54,886 nucleotides of DNA from REEB95 sp035632055. Lineage in GTDB: Bacteria > Pseudomonadota > Alphaproteobacteria > ATCC43930 > CGMCC-115725. The notes beneath the pieces are model-generated. The model ran no database searches and was not told the DNA's origin. It worked only from the letters and a program-made list of their open reading frames with translations. Of the stretch, positions 1 through 8,245 are shown piece after piece. Made by a program: the position numbers and the translations under genes. Each line of letters starts with the position of its first letter. Within the stretch, counting starts at the first letter, position 1. The stretch covers positions 1 to 54,886 of the forward strand of contig DASQHO010000093.1 in the NCBI GenBank assembly GCA_035632055.1, written 5' to 3'.

Positions 1-1
1 G

Positions 2-688
2 CTCGGCATTCTCGAAACGCCGGTCTTCCAGCAACTCGTTGCACGCAAAAAGATCGAGCGCGCGCCAATCATCGAAGTCATCAGAAAACAGCCGCGCGAG
101 ATCATTCTCTCGGCGCTGTTGCGCATGGCCGAGCAGGCGCCATTCTATATCTTTACGGCGTTCGTCTTCGCTTATGCTACTGGCACACTGAAGCTGCCGC
201 GCAACCTGATTCTATCGGCGGTTCTTGCCGGTTCGGTGCTGTCGTTCATTACGATTCCGTTGTCCGGCCACATCTCCGACCGCATCGGCCGCCGCAAGAT
301 GTACCTGATCGGTGCGGCGGTGACCGGATTTTTCGGCTTCCTCTATTTCGGCATGCTCGACACGGCGCTGCCGTCAGCGGTGTTCATTGCCATCGTTCTG
401 TCGCTTATACCGCACGACATGCAGTACGGCCCGCAGGCCGCGCTGATCGCCGAATCGTTCACGCCGCGGTTGCGCTACAGCGGCGCGTCGCTTGGCTATC
501 AGCTGGCCTCGATTATCGCCGGAGGTCCGGCGCCGATCATCGCTACGGCACTGTTTGCCGCATATCACTCGGGCTATGCGATCGCGATCTACATCGCCGG
601 CTGCGCGGTGGTCAGCCTGATATCGGCCGGTCTGATGCCGGACTACACCGGCAAGGATATCTCGACGGAATACGACGAGGGTGCCTAG
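2..688 (+). CDS. MFS transporter, MHS (metabolite:H+ symporter) family, C-terminal part
   Basis: The reading frame is open from the first bases of the window, so this is the last 228 residues of a longer protein whose N-terminus lies outside. It has several hydrophobic helices and the MFS loop motif with GHISDRIGRRKM, where the acidic and arginine residues of the inter-helix loop are intact. It closely resembles in pattern the C-terminal half of the full-length MHS transporter at 14995-16356. Such proteins import organic acids or osmolytes with protons across the inner membrane; the substrate cannot be told. A strong hairpin follows the stop. It converges with the gene ending at 754. Confidence 0.85.
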   Translation, partial: LGILETPVFQQLVARKKIERAPIIEVIRKQPREIILSALLRMAEQAPFYIFTAFVFAYATGTLKLPRNLILSAVLAGSVLSFITIPLSGHISDRIGRRKMYLIGAAVTGFFGFLYFGMLDTALPSAVFIAIVLSLIPHDMQYGPQAALIAESFTPRLRYSGASLGYQLASIIAGGPAPIIATALFAAYHSGYAIAIYIAGCAVVSLISAGLMPDYTGKDISTEYDEGA

Positions 689-720
689 GCGCGACCCGAC
701 GGGTTGAGATTCCCGTCAGC

Positions 721-752
721 AGGGCGGAGACAGCGAGTCTCCGCCCTTATTC
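721..752 (+). terminator. Rho-independent-like terminator between convergent genes
   Basis: An 11-bp perfect stem (AGGGCGGAGAC at 721-731 pairing with 737-747) encloses a 5-nt loop and is followed by the T-rich stretch TATTCTT. It lies 33 bp after the stop of the MHS transporter and just before the stop of the convergent glycine-zipper gene. The T-tract favours use by the plus-strand gene. Confidence 0.7.
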
Positions 753-753
753 T

Positions 754-1140
754 TCAGTTGGTCGGATCTGGCGGACAGTGGCTGGCGGCGAGGGTGGCGC
801 CGATCATTGCGCCGGCGACGACGCCGAACACCGTGGCGCCTGGGTCGACTCGGCCGTGATTTTCGCTCAAGGCCGCGGCCAGCAAGCCGCCGGCCGAGGC
901 GCCGAGAATGCCGCCGACAATCGGCTCCCTGCCGTCGCAGGCCTGGACAAATCGCGGTGTCGGCGCTGGCGCGAACGGGTCGAGGAAGCGCGGTGCGGGA
1001 TACGGCACGCCGTAATAGGGCTGCGGGCCCGGGCCAGGCGCCGCCACGGTTGGCATGACCACCAGGACCAAGGCTGCAAACGCCGCCAACAACGCGCCCG
1101 CTGCCCGTCGGAACCGTCCGTGAAATGCCAATTTTGCCAC
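754..1140 (-). CDS. Secreted glycine-zipper protein, unknown function
   Basis: A 128-residue protein beginning with a basic patch and a long hydrophobic stretch (about residues 12-30) that looks like a signal peptide. A proline- and tyrosine-rich middle follows (PYYGVPYPAP). The C-terminal part has GG/GA-spaced small residues (GGILGASAGGLLAA and VVAGAMIGA), a glycine-zipper pattern seen in outer-membrane-associated small proteins. I chose the GTG at 1140 because AGGAGA stands about 6 nt before it; a longer frame to 1176 has no such site. Divergent from the helicase, with 108 bp between them. Its role is unknown. Confidence 0.7.
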   Translation of the reverse strand: MAKLAFHGRFRRAAGALLAAFAALVLVVMPTVAAPGPGPQPYYGVPYPAPRFLDPFAPAPTPRFVQACDGREPIVGGILGASAGGLLAAALSENHGRVDPGATVFGVVAGAMIGATLAASHCPPDPTN

Positions 1141-1248
1141 GCGATTTCTCCTAGGCCGCTGCAGGCCTGTCGTCAAGAAAACGCCATAGAACGCTGTCTA
1201 TTCCCGGACGGTTGCGTTTCGCGGCGCGATGACTCATCATCGCTAGGC

Positions 1249-3741
1249 ATGGGACTGGTATCCCGTCCGTCGCGCATCCGGGCCGTGCTCGGCCCGACCA
1301 ACACCGGCAAGACCCATCTCGCCATCGAACGCATGCTCGGTCATCAGACCGGCATGATCGGCTTTCCACTGCGCCTGCTCGCGCGCGAGAATTACGACCG
1401 CGTGGTGCGGCTCAAGGGCGCACGCGCCGTCGCGCTGATCACCGGCGAGGAGAAGATCGTCCCGCCGAATCCAAGCTACTTCGTCTGTACCGTCGAATCG
1501 ATGCCGTTGGACCGGCCGGTCGATTTCCTCGCCGTCGACGAGATTCAGCTCTGCGGCGACCGCGAGCGCGGTCACGTCTTCACCGACCGGTTGCTATATG
1601 CGCGCGGCGTGAGCGAGACGATGTTCCTCGGCTCGGACACGATCGCGCCGCTGTTGCGGCGCTTGGTGCCGGACGCCGAGATCTCATCGCGACCGCGCTT
1701 CTCGACGCTGTCCTATACTGGTGCCAAGAAAATGACGCGACTGCCGCCGCGCAGCGCCATCGTCGCCTTCGCCATCGCCGACGTCTTCGCGCTCGCCGAG
1801 ATCATGCGCCGGCGCCAGGGCGGCACCGCCATCGTTCTTGGCGCTTTGAGTCCGCGCGCGCGCAACGCCCAGATCGGCCTCTTCCAGTCGGGCGAGGTCG
1901 ATTACCTTGTGGCAACCGACGCGATCGGCATGGGCCTCAATATGGACCTCGATCATGTCGCGTTCGCACGTCTGGTCAAATTTGACGGCCACGCACCGCG
2001 GCGGCTCGCGCCGGCTGAAATCGCCCAAATCGCCGGCCGCGCCGGCCGTCATATGAACGACGGCACGTTCTGTGTTACCGACGAGATTAAGGCGCTCGAC
2101 GATGCGGTCGTCGAAGCGGTTGAAAACCATCGTTTTGATCCGCTGTCGCGGCTGTACTGGCGCAATGCGCGGCTGGATTATCGCTCGCTCGGAGGCCTGA
2201 TCACGTCGCTTGAGCGCCGTCCGGACCTTCCTGGTCTCGTTTCGGCGCCGCAGACCGACGATCACGCCGCATTGCGCGCGCTGGCGCAAATGACCGACGT
2301 CGCCAGCTTGGCGACCAACCCCGCGGCGGTACGCCTGCTCTGGGAAGTCTGCCAGATTCCGGATTTCCGCAAAGTGCTGAGCGATACGCATGCGCGGCTG
2401 TTGGCCCAGATCTATCGCCATCTCGCTGGGCCGCACGGCCGTCTGCCGACCGACTGGGTTGCCGGCCAGGTCGACCGGTTGGACCGCGTCGACGGTGACA
2501 TCGACACACTGATGATGCGCATCGCGCACATCCGCACCTGGACCTATATCGCCCATCGCGCCGATTGGCTCGACAATGCCGGCGGCTGGCAGGAGCGTGC
2601 CCGCGCCATCGAGGACAAACTGTCGGATGCGCTGCACGACCGCATCACCCAGAGGTTCGTTGACAAGCGTGCCGCCTATCTCATGCGCCGCTTGGCCGAC
2701 CCGCGCGAGTTGCTGGCATCGGTAAGCGAGGCGGGCGAGGTCAAAGTTGAGGGCCATTATGTCGGTCGCCTCGACGGCTTCCGCTTCCGGCCCGATCTGG
2801 CGGCGTCGGACGAGGCCGCCAAGACGCTGCTGGCGGCGGCCCAGCGGGTCCTGCGCGGCGAGATCGGCCGCCGCGTCGCGCGTTTGGCCGCTGCGCCGGA
2901 CTGCGAGTTCACGCTCGCTGTCAACGGCACGCTGGCATGGAAAAGCAGCCCCGTCGGCCGGTTGATCGGCGGCGCACATGCGCTCCAGCCGCGAGTCGAA
3001 GCGTTGGCCAGTGACTTCTTCGAAGGCGAGCAGCGCGAGACCGTGCGCCGGCGCCTGGCTGCCTTTGCTGCGGCATATTTATGCCAGCGCCTGGCGCCGC
3101 TGTTCCTCGCGCGCGATGCGGCGTTGTCGGCGCCGGCGCGCGGCGTCGCATTCCAGCTTGCCGAGGCGCTCGGCAGCCTGCCGACGACGACCGTGGCGCC
3201 GCTGTTGCGCGCTTTGTCGCGCACCGACCGCAAGGCGCTCGCCCGGCTCGGCATCCGCCTCGGTGTCGACAGCGTCTATCACGCCGGACTGTTCGCACCG
3301 GACACGATTGCGCTGCGCGGCTTGCTTTGGTCCGTGGCGGCGCACGACAGCGTGCCGACCACGCCGCCCAATGTGGGCGCACCACGTGACCCGGCCGTGA
3401 GCACGGCGGCTTATGCGGCGATGGGCTATCGCGTGCTGGGACGGCGCATCCTAAGGGTCGACCGGCTCGAGACGCTCGCCGCCCGGCTACGTTATTTGGT
3501 GCGGCAGGGCGCCTTCGCAATCACGCCGGCACTCGCGGCAGTCGCGCATTGTCCCGCCGACGAGCTTGGGACAGTGCTGCTGGCGCTCGGCTATCGCGCG
3601 ACGCACCATGCTGACGGCACGCGCTTCGCGGCACGGCACGCACCGGCACGCCAGCGCCGGCAGGGGAATCGGCGTCCATCGCCGCCCGTTGCCGGCGACA
3701 GTCCGTTCGCCAAGCTCAACGAGCTCAGCCTTGTCCGCTGA
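1249..3741 (+). CDS. SUV3-like ATP-dependent helicase
   Basis: An 830-residue superfamily 2 helicase. Walker A is G15-P-T-N-T-G-K-T22, the Walker B box is D97-E-I-Q, and motif VI (QIAGRAGRH) is near residue 260, so both RecA-like lobes are present in the first ~400 residues. The remainder resembles the SUV3 C-terminal region found in alphaproteobacterial helicases of unknown substrate; mitochondrial SUV3 acts on RNA with the degradosome. The frame is open far upstream, but the ATG at 1249 is the first start that leads directly into the motor. The stop lies inside the beginning of the S4 gene, implying co-translation. An RNA substrate is inferred from the family and the S4 partner. Confidence 0.88.
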   Translation: MGLVSRPSRIRAVLGPTNTGKTHLAIERMLGHQTGMIGFPLRLLARENYDRVVRLKGARAVALITGEEKIVPPNPSYFVCTVESMPLDRPVDFLAVDEIQLCGDRERGHVFTDRLLYARGVSETMFLGSDTIAPLLRRLVPDAEISSRPRFSTLSYTGAKKMTRLPPRSAIVAFAIADVFALAEIMRRRQGGTAIVLGALSPRARNAQIGLFQSGEVDYLVATDAIGMGLNMDLDHVAFARLVKFDGHAPRRLAPAEIAQIAGRAGRHMNDGTFCVTDEIKALDDAVVEAVENHRFDPLSRLYWRNARLDYRSLGGLITSLERRPDLPGLVSAPQTDDHAALRALAQMTDVASLATNPAAVRLLWEVCQIPDFRKVLSDTHARLLAQIYRHLAGPHGRLPTDWVAGQVDRLDRVDGDIDTLMMRIAHIRTWTYIAHRADWLDNAGGWQERARAIEDKLSDALHDRITQRFVDKRAAYLMRRLADPRELLASVSEAGEVKVEGHYVGRLDGFRFRPDLAASDEAAKTLLAAAQRVLRGEIGRRVARLAAAPDCEFTLAVNGTLAWKSSPVGRLIGGAHALQPRVEALASDFFEGEQRETVRRRLAAFAAAYLCQRLAPLFLARDAALSAPARGVAFQLAEALGSLPTTTVAPLLRALSRTDRKALARLGIRLGVDSVYHAGLFAPDTIALRGLLWSVAAHDSVPTTPPNVGAPRDPAVSTAAYAAMGYRVLGRRILRVDRLETLAARLRYLVRQGAFAITPALAAVAHCPADELGTVLLALGYRATHHADGTRFAARHAPARQRRQGNRRPSPPVAGDSPFAKLNELSLVR

Positions 3742-4069
3742 CGGCGGCGGTACGCCGACTTTGCGACTCGACAAATTCCTCTGGTTTGCCCGGTTGGCGC
3801 GCACGCGTTCGGCAGCGGCGCGCCTGTGTGCCGAAGGCCGCGTCGCCGTCGCTGGCATCGCGGCGTTCAAGCCGCATCAACCGATTCGGGTCGGCGACTG
3901 GATCACAGTCGAACAAGGGCACTGGCGCCGCCGGCTGCGCGTCATCGCGCTTGGCGAGCGGCGCGCCGGCGCACCGGAGGCGCGGCAACTCTACGACGAG
4001 CCCGAACGGCCGCAACCGATTCCGCGCGAGCCGTGGATCGCGCTGCTCGAGGAAGAAGCCGGCGCCTGA
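3731..4069 (+). CDS. S4-domain RNA-binding protein (HslR-like)
   Basis: A 112-residue basic protein. The S4 fold is recognisable from LRLDKFLWFARLARTR near the N-terminus, followed by the typical small-residue/valine strand (RVAVAG) and the IRVGDWITV segment. HslR-type proteins bind stalled 50S subunits or structured RNA. I favour the TTG at 3731, which overlaps the helicase stop (3739-3741); a second TTG at about 3764 would remove only the unstructured first residues. The overlap suggests translational coupling to the helicase. No other domain is seen. Confidence 0.8.
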   Translation: MSADGGGTPTLRLDKFLWFARLARTRSAAARLCAEGRVAVAGIAAFKPHQPIRVGDWITVEQGHWRRRLRVIALGERRAGAPEARQLYDEPERPQPIPREPWIALLEEEAGA

Positions 4070-4083
4070 CGTCGCCGCGTCAG
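4066..4083. terminator. Small hairpin carrying both convergent stop codons
   Basis: CTGACG (4066-4071) pairs with CGTCAG (4078-4083) around a 6-nt loop. The plus-strand stop TGA (4067-4069) is in the left arm and the minus-strand stop (4080-4082) is in the right arm. It has no T-tract, so a terminator role is only suggested. Confidence 0.35.
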
Positions 4084-4703
4084 ACGCTGCAATCCTTCCA
4101 CGGGCCGATATCGAGATGGATGTGGTTGCGGTGGTCGTAATTGGTGTTCGGCGTCAGCACGACGCTGAATAGGCCGCAGGCGCGGCGCGCCACCGCATGC
4201 AGGAAATCACTTTTGGGTCCGTTGCCGCGCCAGTCATTCTCGACCATCACAGCGTCGCCATTGTCGAGTGCGAAACCAGCAATATCGATGGCATCGCCCT
4301 TCGCGTGCTCGCTCCATTCGCCGTTCGGCTGGCCGCGGCACGAATAGGTGCCGAAGTGGCGGAGTTGGCTGACCGACGCGTGCAGATAACGCTGCGCCGC
4401 CGGCTGGACGATTTCGCGCGTAAAGCGCTCGAGGCGCAGCGCTAGGTCGCATGTGACGAGGCCGGAATGGTTCCACGGCACACCGTCCGCGCTCACCCGA
4501 ACCGCATCGTAAACCGGGCACGGACCTTCGGGCGCGTCGGCCGCGACGAATTGGACATGCAACCGGTCGAGATCGGCGCGGCACGCGGCAGGCGGCAGAT
4601 AGCTGACCGGCGGCGGGCGATAATGCCGCCCACCGCATCCCGCTGGCGCCAGCAAAGCGACAACCAGCGCCGCCCACCGTGCCGAAACACGCCATCCCGG
4701 CAT
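4080..4703 (-). CDS. Extensin-family lipoprotein
   Basis: A 207-residue protein matching the extensin-like C-terminal family common in alphaproteobacteria. The N-terminus MPGWRVSARWAALVVALL ends in a lipobox (LAPAGC), so it is probably a lipid-anchored periplasmic protein. Family features seen: SQLRHFGTYSCR, SEHAKGDAIDIAGF, and a C-terminal NYDHRNHIHLD with paired histidines and an aspartate, resembling the D,D-peptidase-like (VanY/DacB fold) metal site. I chose the ATG at 4703 because it begins the signal sequence; the frame continues to 4754. The cell-wall peptidase role is an inference. Divergent from the epimerase gene. Confidence 0.8.
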   Translation of the reverse strand: MPGWRVSARWAALVVALLAPAGCGGRHYRPPPVSYLPPAACRADLDRLHVQFVAADAPEGPCPVYDAVRVSADGVPWNHSGLVTCDLALRLERFTREIVQPAAQRYLHASVSQLRHFGTYSCRGQPNGEWSEHAKGDAIDIAGFALDNGDAVMVENDWRGNGPKSDFLHAVARRACGLFSVVLTPNTNYDHRNHIHLDIGPWKDCSV

Positions 4704-4800
4704 GGTGTTGAGGGAATCACAGCCGCGCCTTGCGCGGCAAGCGCGACTCGGCATACATGCCGGCCATGATGTTGTCTTGTTTCACATCCGGGATTAACCG

Positions 4801-5796
4801 ATGACCGAGAAACTACTGCGTGCCGCCTTCGCCGGCGCGCGCGTGACCGTTGCCGGCGGCCTCGGCTTCATCGGGTCGAACCTGGTGCGGCGGCTCGGCG
4901 CGCTCGGCGCCGACGTGCTGGCGGTCGACGCCTTGCTGCCCGAGCTTGGTGGCAACCGGCACAATCTCGACAACGCGCAGGGACGCATCGTGGTCGAGAT
5001 CGCCGATTTGCGTACTGCCGACGCCGTGCCGTTCGTGGCTGGCCGGCAATACCTGTTCAATCTCGCGGGCCAGACCAGCCATCAGGGCTCGATGGATGCG
5101 CCCTTGGATGATCTGGATCTCAATTGTCGCGTGGCGGTGCGTCTGCTCGAAGCCTGCCGCCGGGCTACGCCGGCGCCGACGGTAATCTTCGCCTCGACGC
5201 GGCAGGTTTACGGCAAGCCGCATTATCTGCCGGTCGACGAGCGCCATCCGTTGGCGCCGGTTGACGTCAACGGCATCCACAAGCTCGCCGCCGAGGCCTA
5301 TCACACGCTCTACCGCAACGTGTACGGCGTCACATCGGCGGTGCTGCGGCTGACCAACACCTACGGCCCGCGCATGCGCATCAAGGATGCGCGCCAGACG
5401 TTCCTCGGCGTCTGGCTGCGCGCGGTGCTCGAAGGACGTCGATTCGAAGTCTGGGAAGGCGGACAATTGCGCGACCTGACCTACGTCGACGACGCGGTCG
5501 ATGCCCTGCTGCTTGCTTCCGTGGTGCCGAAGGTCGCGGGCGGAGTCTTCAACATCGGCGGCGGCCGCCGCGTCGCGCTGAAGAAGCTGGCCGACGGGCT
5601 AATCGCAGCCCATGGTGGCGGCGAGTATTCGGTCGAGTCGTTTCCGGCGGCCCGCAAGCGCATCGACATCGGCGACTATCACGCCGACGACCGGCTGTTC
5701 CGCCGCCTCACCGGCTGGAAGCCGCGCGTCGCATTGAAAGACGGGCTGGCGCGCACGCTCGAATACTATCGCGACAATCTCGCCTCCTATCTCTGA
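4801..5796 (+). CDS. NAD-dependent epimerase/dehydratase (NDP-sugar)
   Basis: A 331-residue extended short-chain dehydrogenase. The nucleotide-binding loop is GGLGFIGSN near residues 18-26, followed by an acidic residue after strand 2 (VDALL). The usual catalytic YxxxK is replaced by N157-G-I-H-K161; I recall a subgroup of sugar epimerases with this asparagine. RLTNTYGPRM and the C-terminal NIGGG segment are typical of UDP-glucose 4-epimerase/dTDP-glucose dehydratase relatives. The ATG at 4801 leads directly into the Rossmann fold. It ends 3 nt before the aminotransferase, so the two are very likely co-translated and act on the same nucleotide sugar. Confidence 0.85.
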   Translation: MTEKLLRAAFAGARVTVAGGLGFIGSNLVRRLGALGADVLAVDALLPELGGNRHNLDNAQGRIVVEIADLRTADAVPFVAGRQYLFNLAGQTSHQGSMDAPLDDLDLNCRVAVRLLEACRRATPAPTVIFASTRQVYGKPHYLPVDERHPLAPVDVNGIHKLAAEAYHTLYRNVYGVTSAVLRLTNTYGPRMRIKDARQTFLGVWLRAVLEGRRFEVWEGGQLRDLTYVDDAVDALLLASVVPKVAGGVFNIGGGRRVALKKLADGLIAAHGGGEYSVESFPAARKRIDIGDYHADDRLFRRLTGWKPRVALKDGLARTLEYYRDNLASYL

Positions 5797-5799
5797 CCG

Positions 5800-6921
5800 A
5801 TGGCAAACCGGCGTAAATCCATTCCCCAAGCGGCCCCACTCGCGGCCTATCGCACATCGCGGTCGCGCATCGATCGGGCGGTGGCGCGCGTGCTGGCAAG
5901 TGGCCGCTACGTTCTCGGCCCCGAGGTCGAGGCGTTCGAGCGCGAGTTCGCCGCCTATATCGGCTGCCGCGACGCCATTGGCGTCGGCTCGGGCACCGAT
6001 GCGCTGGTGATTGCGCTGCGCGCGCTTGGCCTGGCGCCGGGCACGTTGGTCGCGACAGCGTCCCATACCGCCGTAGCGACCGTTGCGGCGATCGAACTCG
6101 CCGGAATGGCGCCGTTGCTGCTCGACATCGATCCGGTGACTTATACGCTGGCACCGACTGCGCTCGAACGCGCATTTGGCGGGGGCCGGCCCGTCGGCGC
6201 GGTCATCGCCGTGCATCTTTACGGCCAGGCCGCCGACCTTGATGCTCTGGTGCCGCTGGCGCGGCGGCTCGGCGCCAAGCTGATCGAGGATTGTGCACAG
6301 AGCCATGGCGCGATGCTCGGCGGCCGACGGCTCGGCTCCATCGGCGACGTCGCCTGTTTCAGTTTCTATCCGACCAAGAATCTTGGCGCCGTCGGTGACG
6401 GCGGCGCGGTACTGACCGACGACGCGGCCGTTGCCGGACGGGTCCGTGAATTGCGCGAATACGGCTGGCGTGAACGCTATGTCAGCGCCGTGCCGGGCAT
6501 GAACTCGCGGCTCGACCCCGTCCAGGCCGCGGTGCTGCGCGTCAAATTGGTGGCCCTCGATCGCGCCAACGCGCGCCGCGCGGCGATTGCCGCGCGCTAC
6601 GATCGCGGTCTGGCCAAGACCGGGCTCGGCCTGCCGCAGCGGCGGCCTGGGGCGACGCACGTCTTCCATCAATATGTCGTGCGCGTGCCGCACCGCGATG
6701 CGTTGCGCGCGGCACTCGACCGCGCCGGAATCGGCACGGCGGTTCATTATCCGGTACCGGTCCACCTGCAACCGGCCTATCGCGGCCGCGTTGCACTCGA
6801 CCCCGGAGGCCTACGCGAAAGCGAGCGTGCGGCGCGCGAAGTCCTGAGCCTGCCGATGTTTCCGGAACTCGGCGCTGGCCACGTCGCGCGCGTGATCGCC
6901 GCAGTGAAGGCAAACGCCTAG
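5800..6921 (+). CDS. DegT/DnrJ/EryC1/StrS (ArnB-like) sugar aminotransferase
   Basis: A 373-residue PLP enzyme of the sugar aminotransferase family. The Schiff-base lysine is K193 in FYPTKNLGAVGDGGA. GSGTDALVIAL contributes the phosphate-binding loop, and EDCAQSHGA carries the conserved aspartate and histidine region. The family adds an amino group from glutamate to a 4-keto (or 3-keto) nucleotide sugar in the cytoplasm. Directly behind the epimerase, so the pair could make an NDP-aminosugar. The stop codon interlocks with that of the convergent flippase gene (CTAG at 6918-6921). Which sugar position is aminated cannot be read from sequence. Confidence 0.88.
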   Translation: MANRRKSIPQAAPLAAYRTSRSRIDRAVARVLASGRYVLGPEVEAFEREFAAYIGCRDAIGVGSGTDALVIALRALGLAPGTLVATASHTAVATVAAIELAGMAPLLLDIDPVTYTLAPTALERAFGGGRPVGAVIAVHLYGQAADLDALVPLARRLGAKLIEDCAQSHGAMLGGRRLGSIGDVACFSFYPTKNLGAVGDGGAVLTDDAAVAGRVRELREYGWRERYVSAVPGMNSRLDPVQAAVLRVKLVALDRANARRAAIAARYDRGLAKTGLGLPQRRPGATHVFHQYVVRVPHRDALRAALDRAGIGTAVHYPVPVHLQPAYRGRVALDPGGLRESERAAREVLSLPMFPELGAGHVARVIAAVKANA

Positions 6922-7262
6922 GCGCGCTGCAACAGCGCGACGCCGGCGAGGATCAGCAGGATTGCGATGACCTTACCGGCGGTTAGCGTTTCGTCCCAGA
7001 AGAAGTGCGCCACCACCGCAACCACGACATAGCTCACCGCGACCGATGGATAGGCGATCGACAGCGGGATCTTGCGGATGGCGATCAGATAGAGGATCGC
7101 GGCGGCGCCGTAGAATGCGACGCCGACGATCGTGAAGCCGTTGGTGATCTGCGCGACGAAATTGGGCGTGCCTTGGACGCCGGTTTTGAGCAGGAGCTGG
7201 CCACCGATCGCGATCAGGATGCCGCCGAACAGTGCGGCGTAGTAAGGCAGCAGAGCCGGCAT
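6918..7262 (-). CDS. EamA/SMR-type small membrane transporter (possible lipid-linked sugar flippase)
   Basis: A 114-residue protein with four hydrophobic helices, the size and pattern of EmrE/SMR proteins and of the ArnE/ArnF flippase subunits. Recognisable elements are GGQLLLKTG in helix 1 and IPLSIAYPSVAVSYVVV in helix 3. The glutamate typical of drug-exporting SMR helix 1 is not obvious, which fits a lipid-linked substrate better than a drug. The ATG at 7262 overlaps the stop of the glycosyltransferase (TGATG), so translation is coupled. In context it would move polyprenyl-phosphate sugar to the periplasmic face; this is inference. Confidence 0.75.
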   Translation of the reverse strand: MPALLPYYAALFGGILIAIGGQLLLKTGVQGTPNFVAQITNGFTIVGVAFYGAAAILYLIAIRKIPLSIAYPSVAVSYVVVAVVAHFFWDETLTAGKVIAILLILAGVALLQRA

Positions 7263-8245
7263 CACACCCGCCGCATCGTGCTGCCGGCGCTGCGCCGTTG
7301 ATTGGATTCGGCCGCCTTGCTGCGCGTCACTGCCCGCACGACGGCTTGTGGCCGGCGGTTGACCGTCAGGTAGAGGCGACCGAGATATTCGCCGAGCAAG
7401 CCGAGGATCAGCAGCTGCACGCCCGACAGCAGCATCACCGCGACGGTCAGCGACGCCCAGCCCGGCGGCGTCTTCTCGAAGAATAGCGCCGCCGCGGCCG
7501 CCCAAATGGCGCCGGCGAGGCCCAGGATGCTGAGTCCGATGCCGGTGAAGGTTGAAAGCCGCAGCGGCATCACCGAAAAATTGACGAACATGTTGAGCCA
7601 CAGCCGCACCAGCCGGCGCAGCGTGTAGTTGCTGCGGCCGTGCGCCCGCGGCAAATGCTCGACTGCCAGGCTGTCGATGCGTTGCGTGACTTGCAGCAGC
7701 AGTCCATCAACATATGGGAACGGTCCCTCATAGGAGATAGCCTGCTCCACGGCGAAGGCACTGATGCAGCGAAAGCTCGACAGGTAAAGGCCCTTCGGCT
7801 TTTCGAGGACGAAATCGGCGACGCGGTTGGTGAAGCGGCTGCCGAAATTACGCCAGCCGGCATGATGCTTCTCGACCGGCCTTGCATAGACCACATCGGC
7901 ACCGCTGCGCTGTGCGTGTTCGAGGAGCCGCAGCACCTCGGTCGGCGGATTCTGCAAATCGTCGTCCATGGTGATCACATGCGCGCCGTGTGCCTCGCGC
8001 AGTCCGGCCATGACGGCGTTGTGCTCGCCGAAATTGCGCGCCAGATTCACCAGCGTCATCGGCACATATGCACGGGCGACCAATGTGTCGCAGACCGCGA
8101 GACTGTCGTCCGGGCTGCCATCATTGACCAGAACGATCTCGTGGCCGCCGGGGACCGCAAGGGCCTGGAGGGCGTCGACCAACGCGCCGATGCTGTGCGC
8201 GCCGTTGTAGACGGGTATGACGATGCTCAGTGCGGGGGCGGTCAT
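7262..8245 (-). CDS. Family 2 glycosyltransferase with two C-terminal helices (polyprenyl-phosphate sugar synthase type)
   Basis: A 327-residue GT-A fold enzyme. LSIVIPVYNG starts the nucleotide-binding domain, EIVLVNDGSPDDS follows, and the metal-binding DDDLQNPP is near residue 90. Two long hydrophobic helices lie in the last third (IGLSILGLAGAIWAAAA and LLSGVQLLILGLLGEYLGR), the plan of DPM1, GtrB and ArnC, which transfer a sugar to undecaprenyl or dolichyl phosphate. The ATG at 8245 overlaps the preceding methyltransferase stop. Together with the flippase and the GT-C protein it makes a three-part lipid-carrier glycosylation set. Confidence 0.88.
   Translation of the reverse strand: MTAPALSIVIPVYNGAHSIGALVDALQALAVPGGHEIVLVNDGSPDDSLAVCDTLVARAYVPMTLVNLARNFGEHNAVMAGLREAHGAHVITMDDDLQNPPTEVLRLLEHAQRSGADVVYARPVEKHHAGWRNFGSRFTNRVADFVLEKPKGLYLSSFRCISAFAVEQAISYEGPFPYVDGLLLQVTQRIDSLAVEHLPRAHGRSNYTLRRLVRLWLNMFVNFSVMPLRLSTFTGIGLSILGLAGAIWAAAAALFFEKTPPGWASLTVAVMLLSGVQLLILGLLGEYLGRLYLTVNRRPQAVVRAVTRSKAAESNQRRSAGSTMRRV

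Noticed and set aside
1684..2979. Long minus-strand frame opposite the helicase (431 codons)
   Set aside because: It is antisense to a well-supported helicase, has no domain-like segments, and its composition is that of a high-GC shadow frame.
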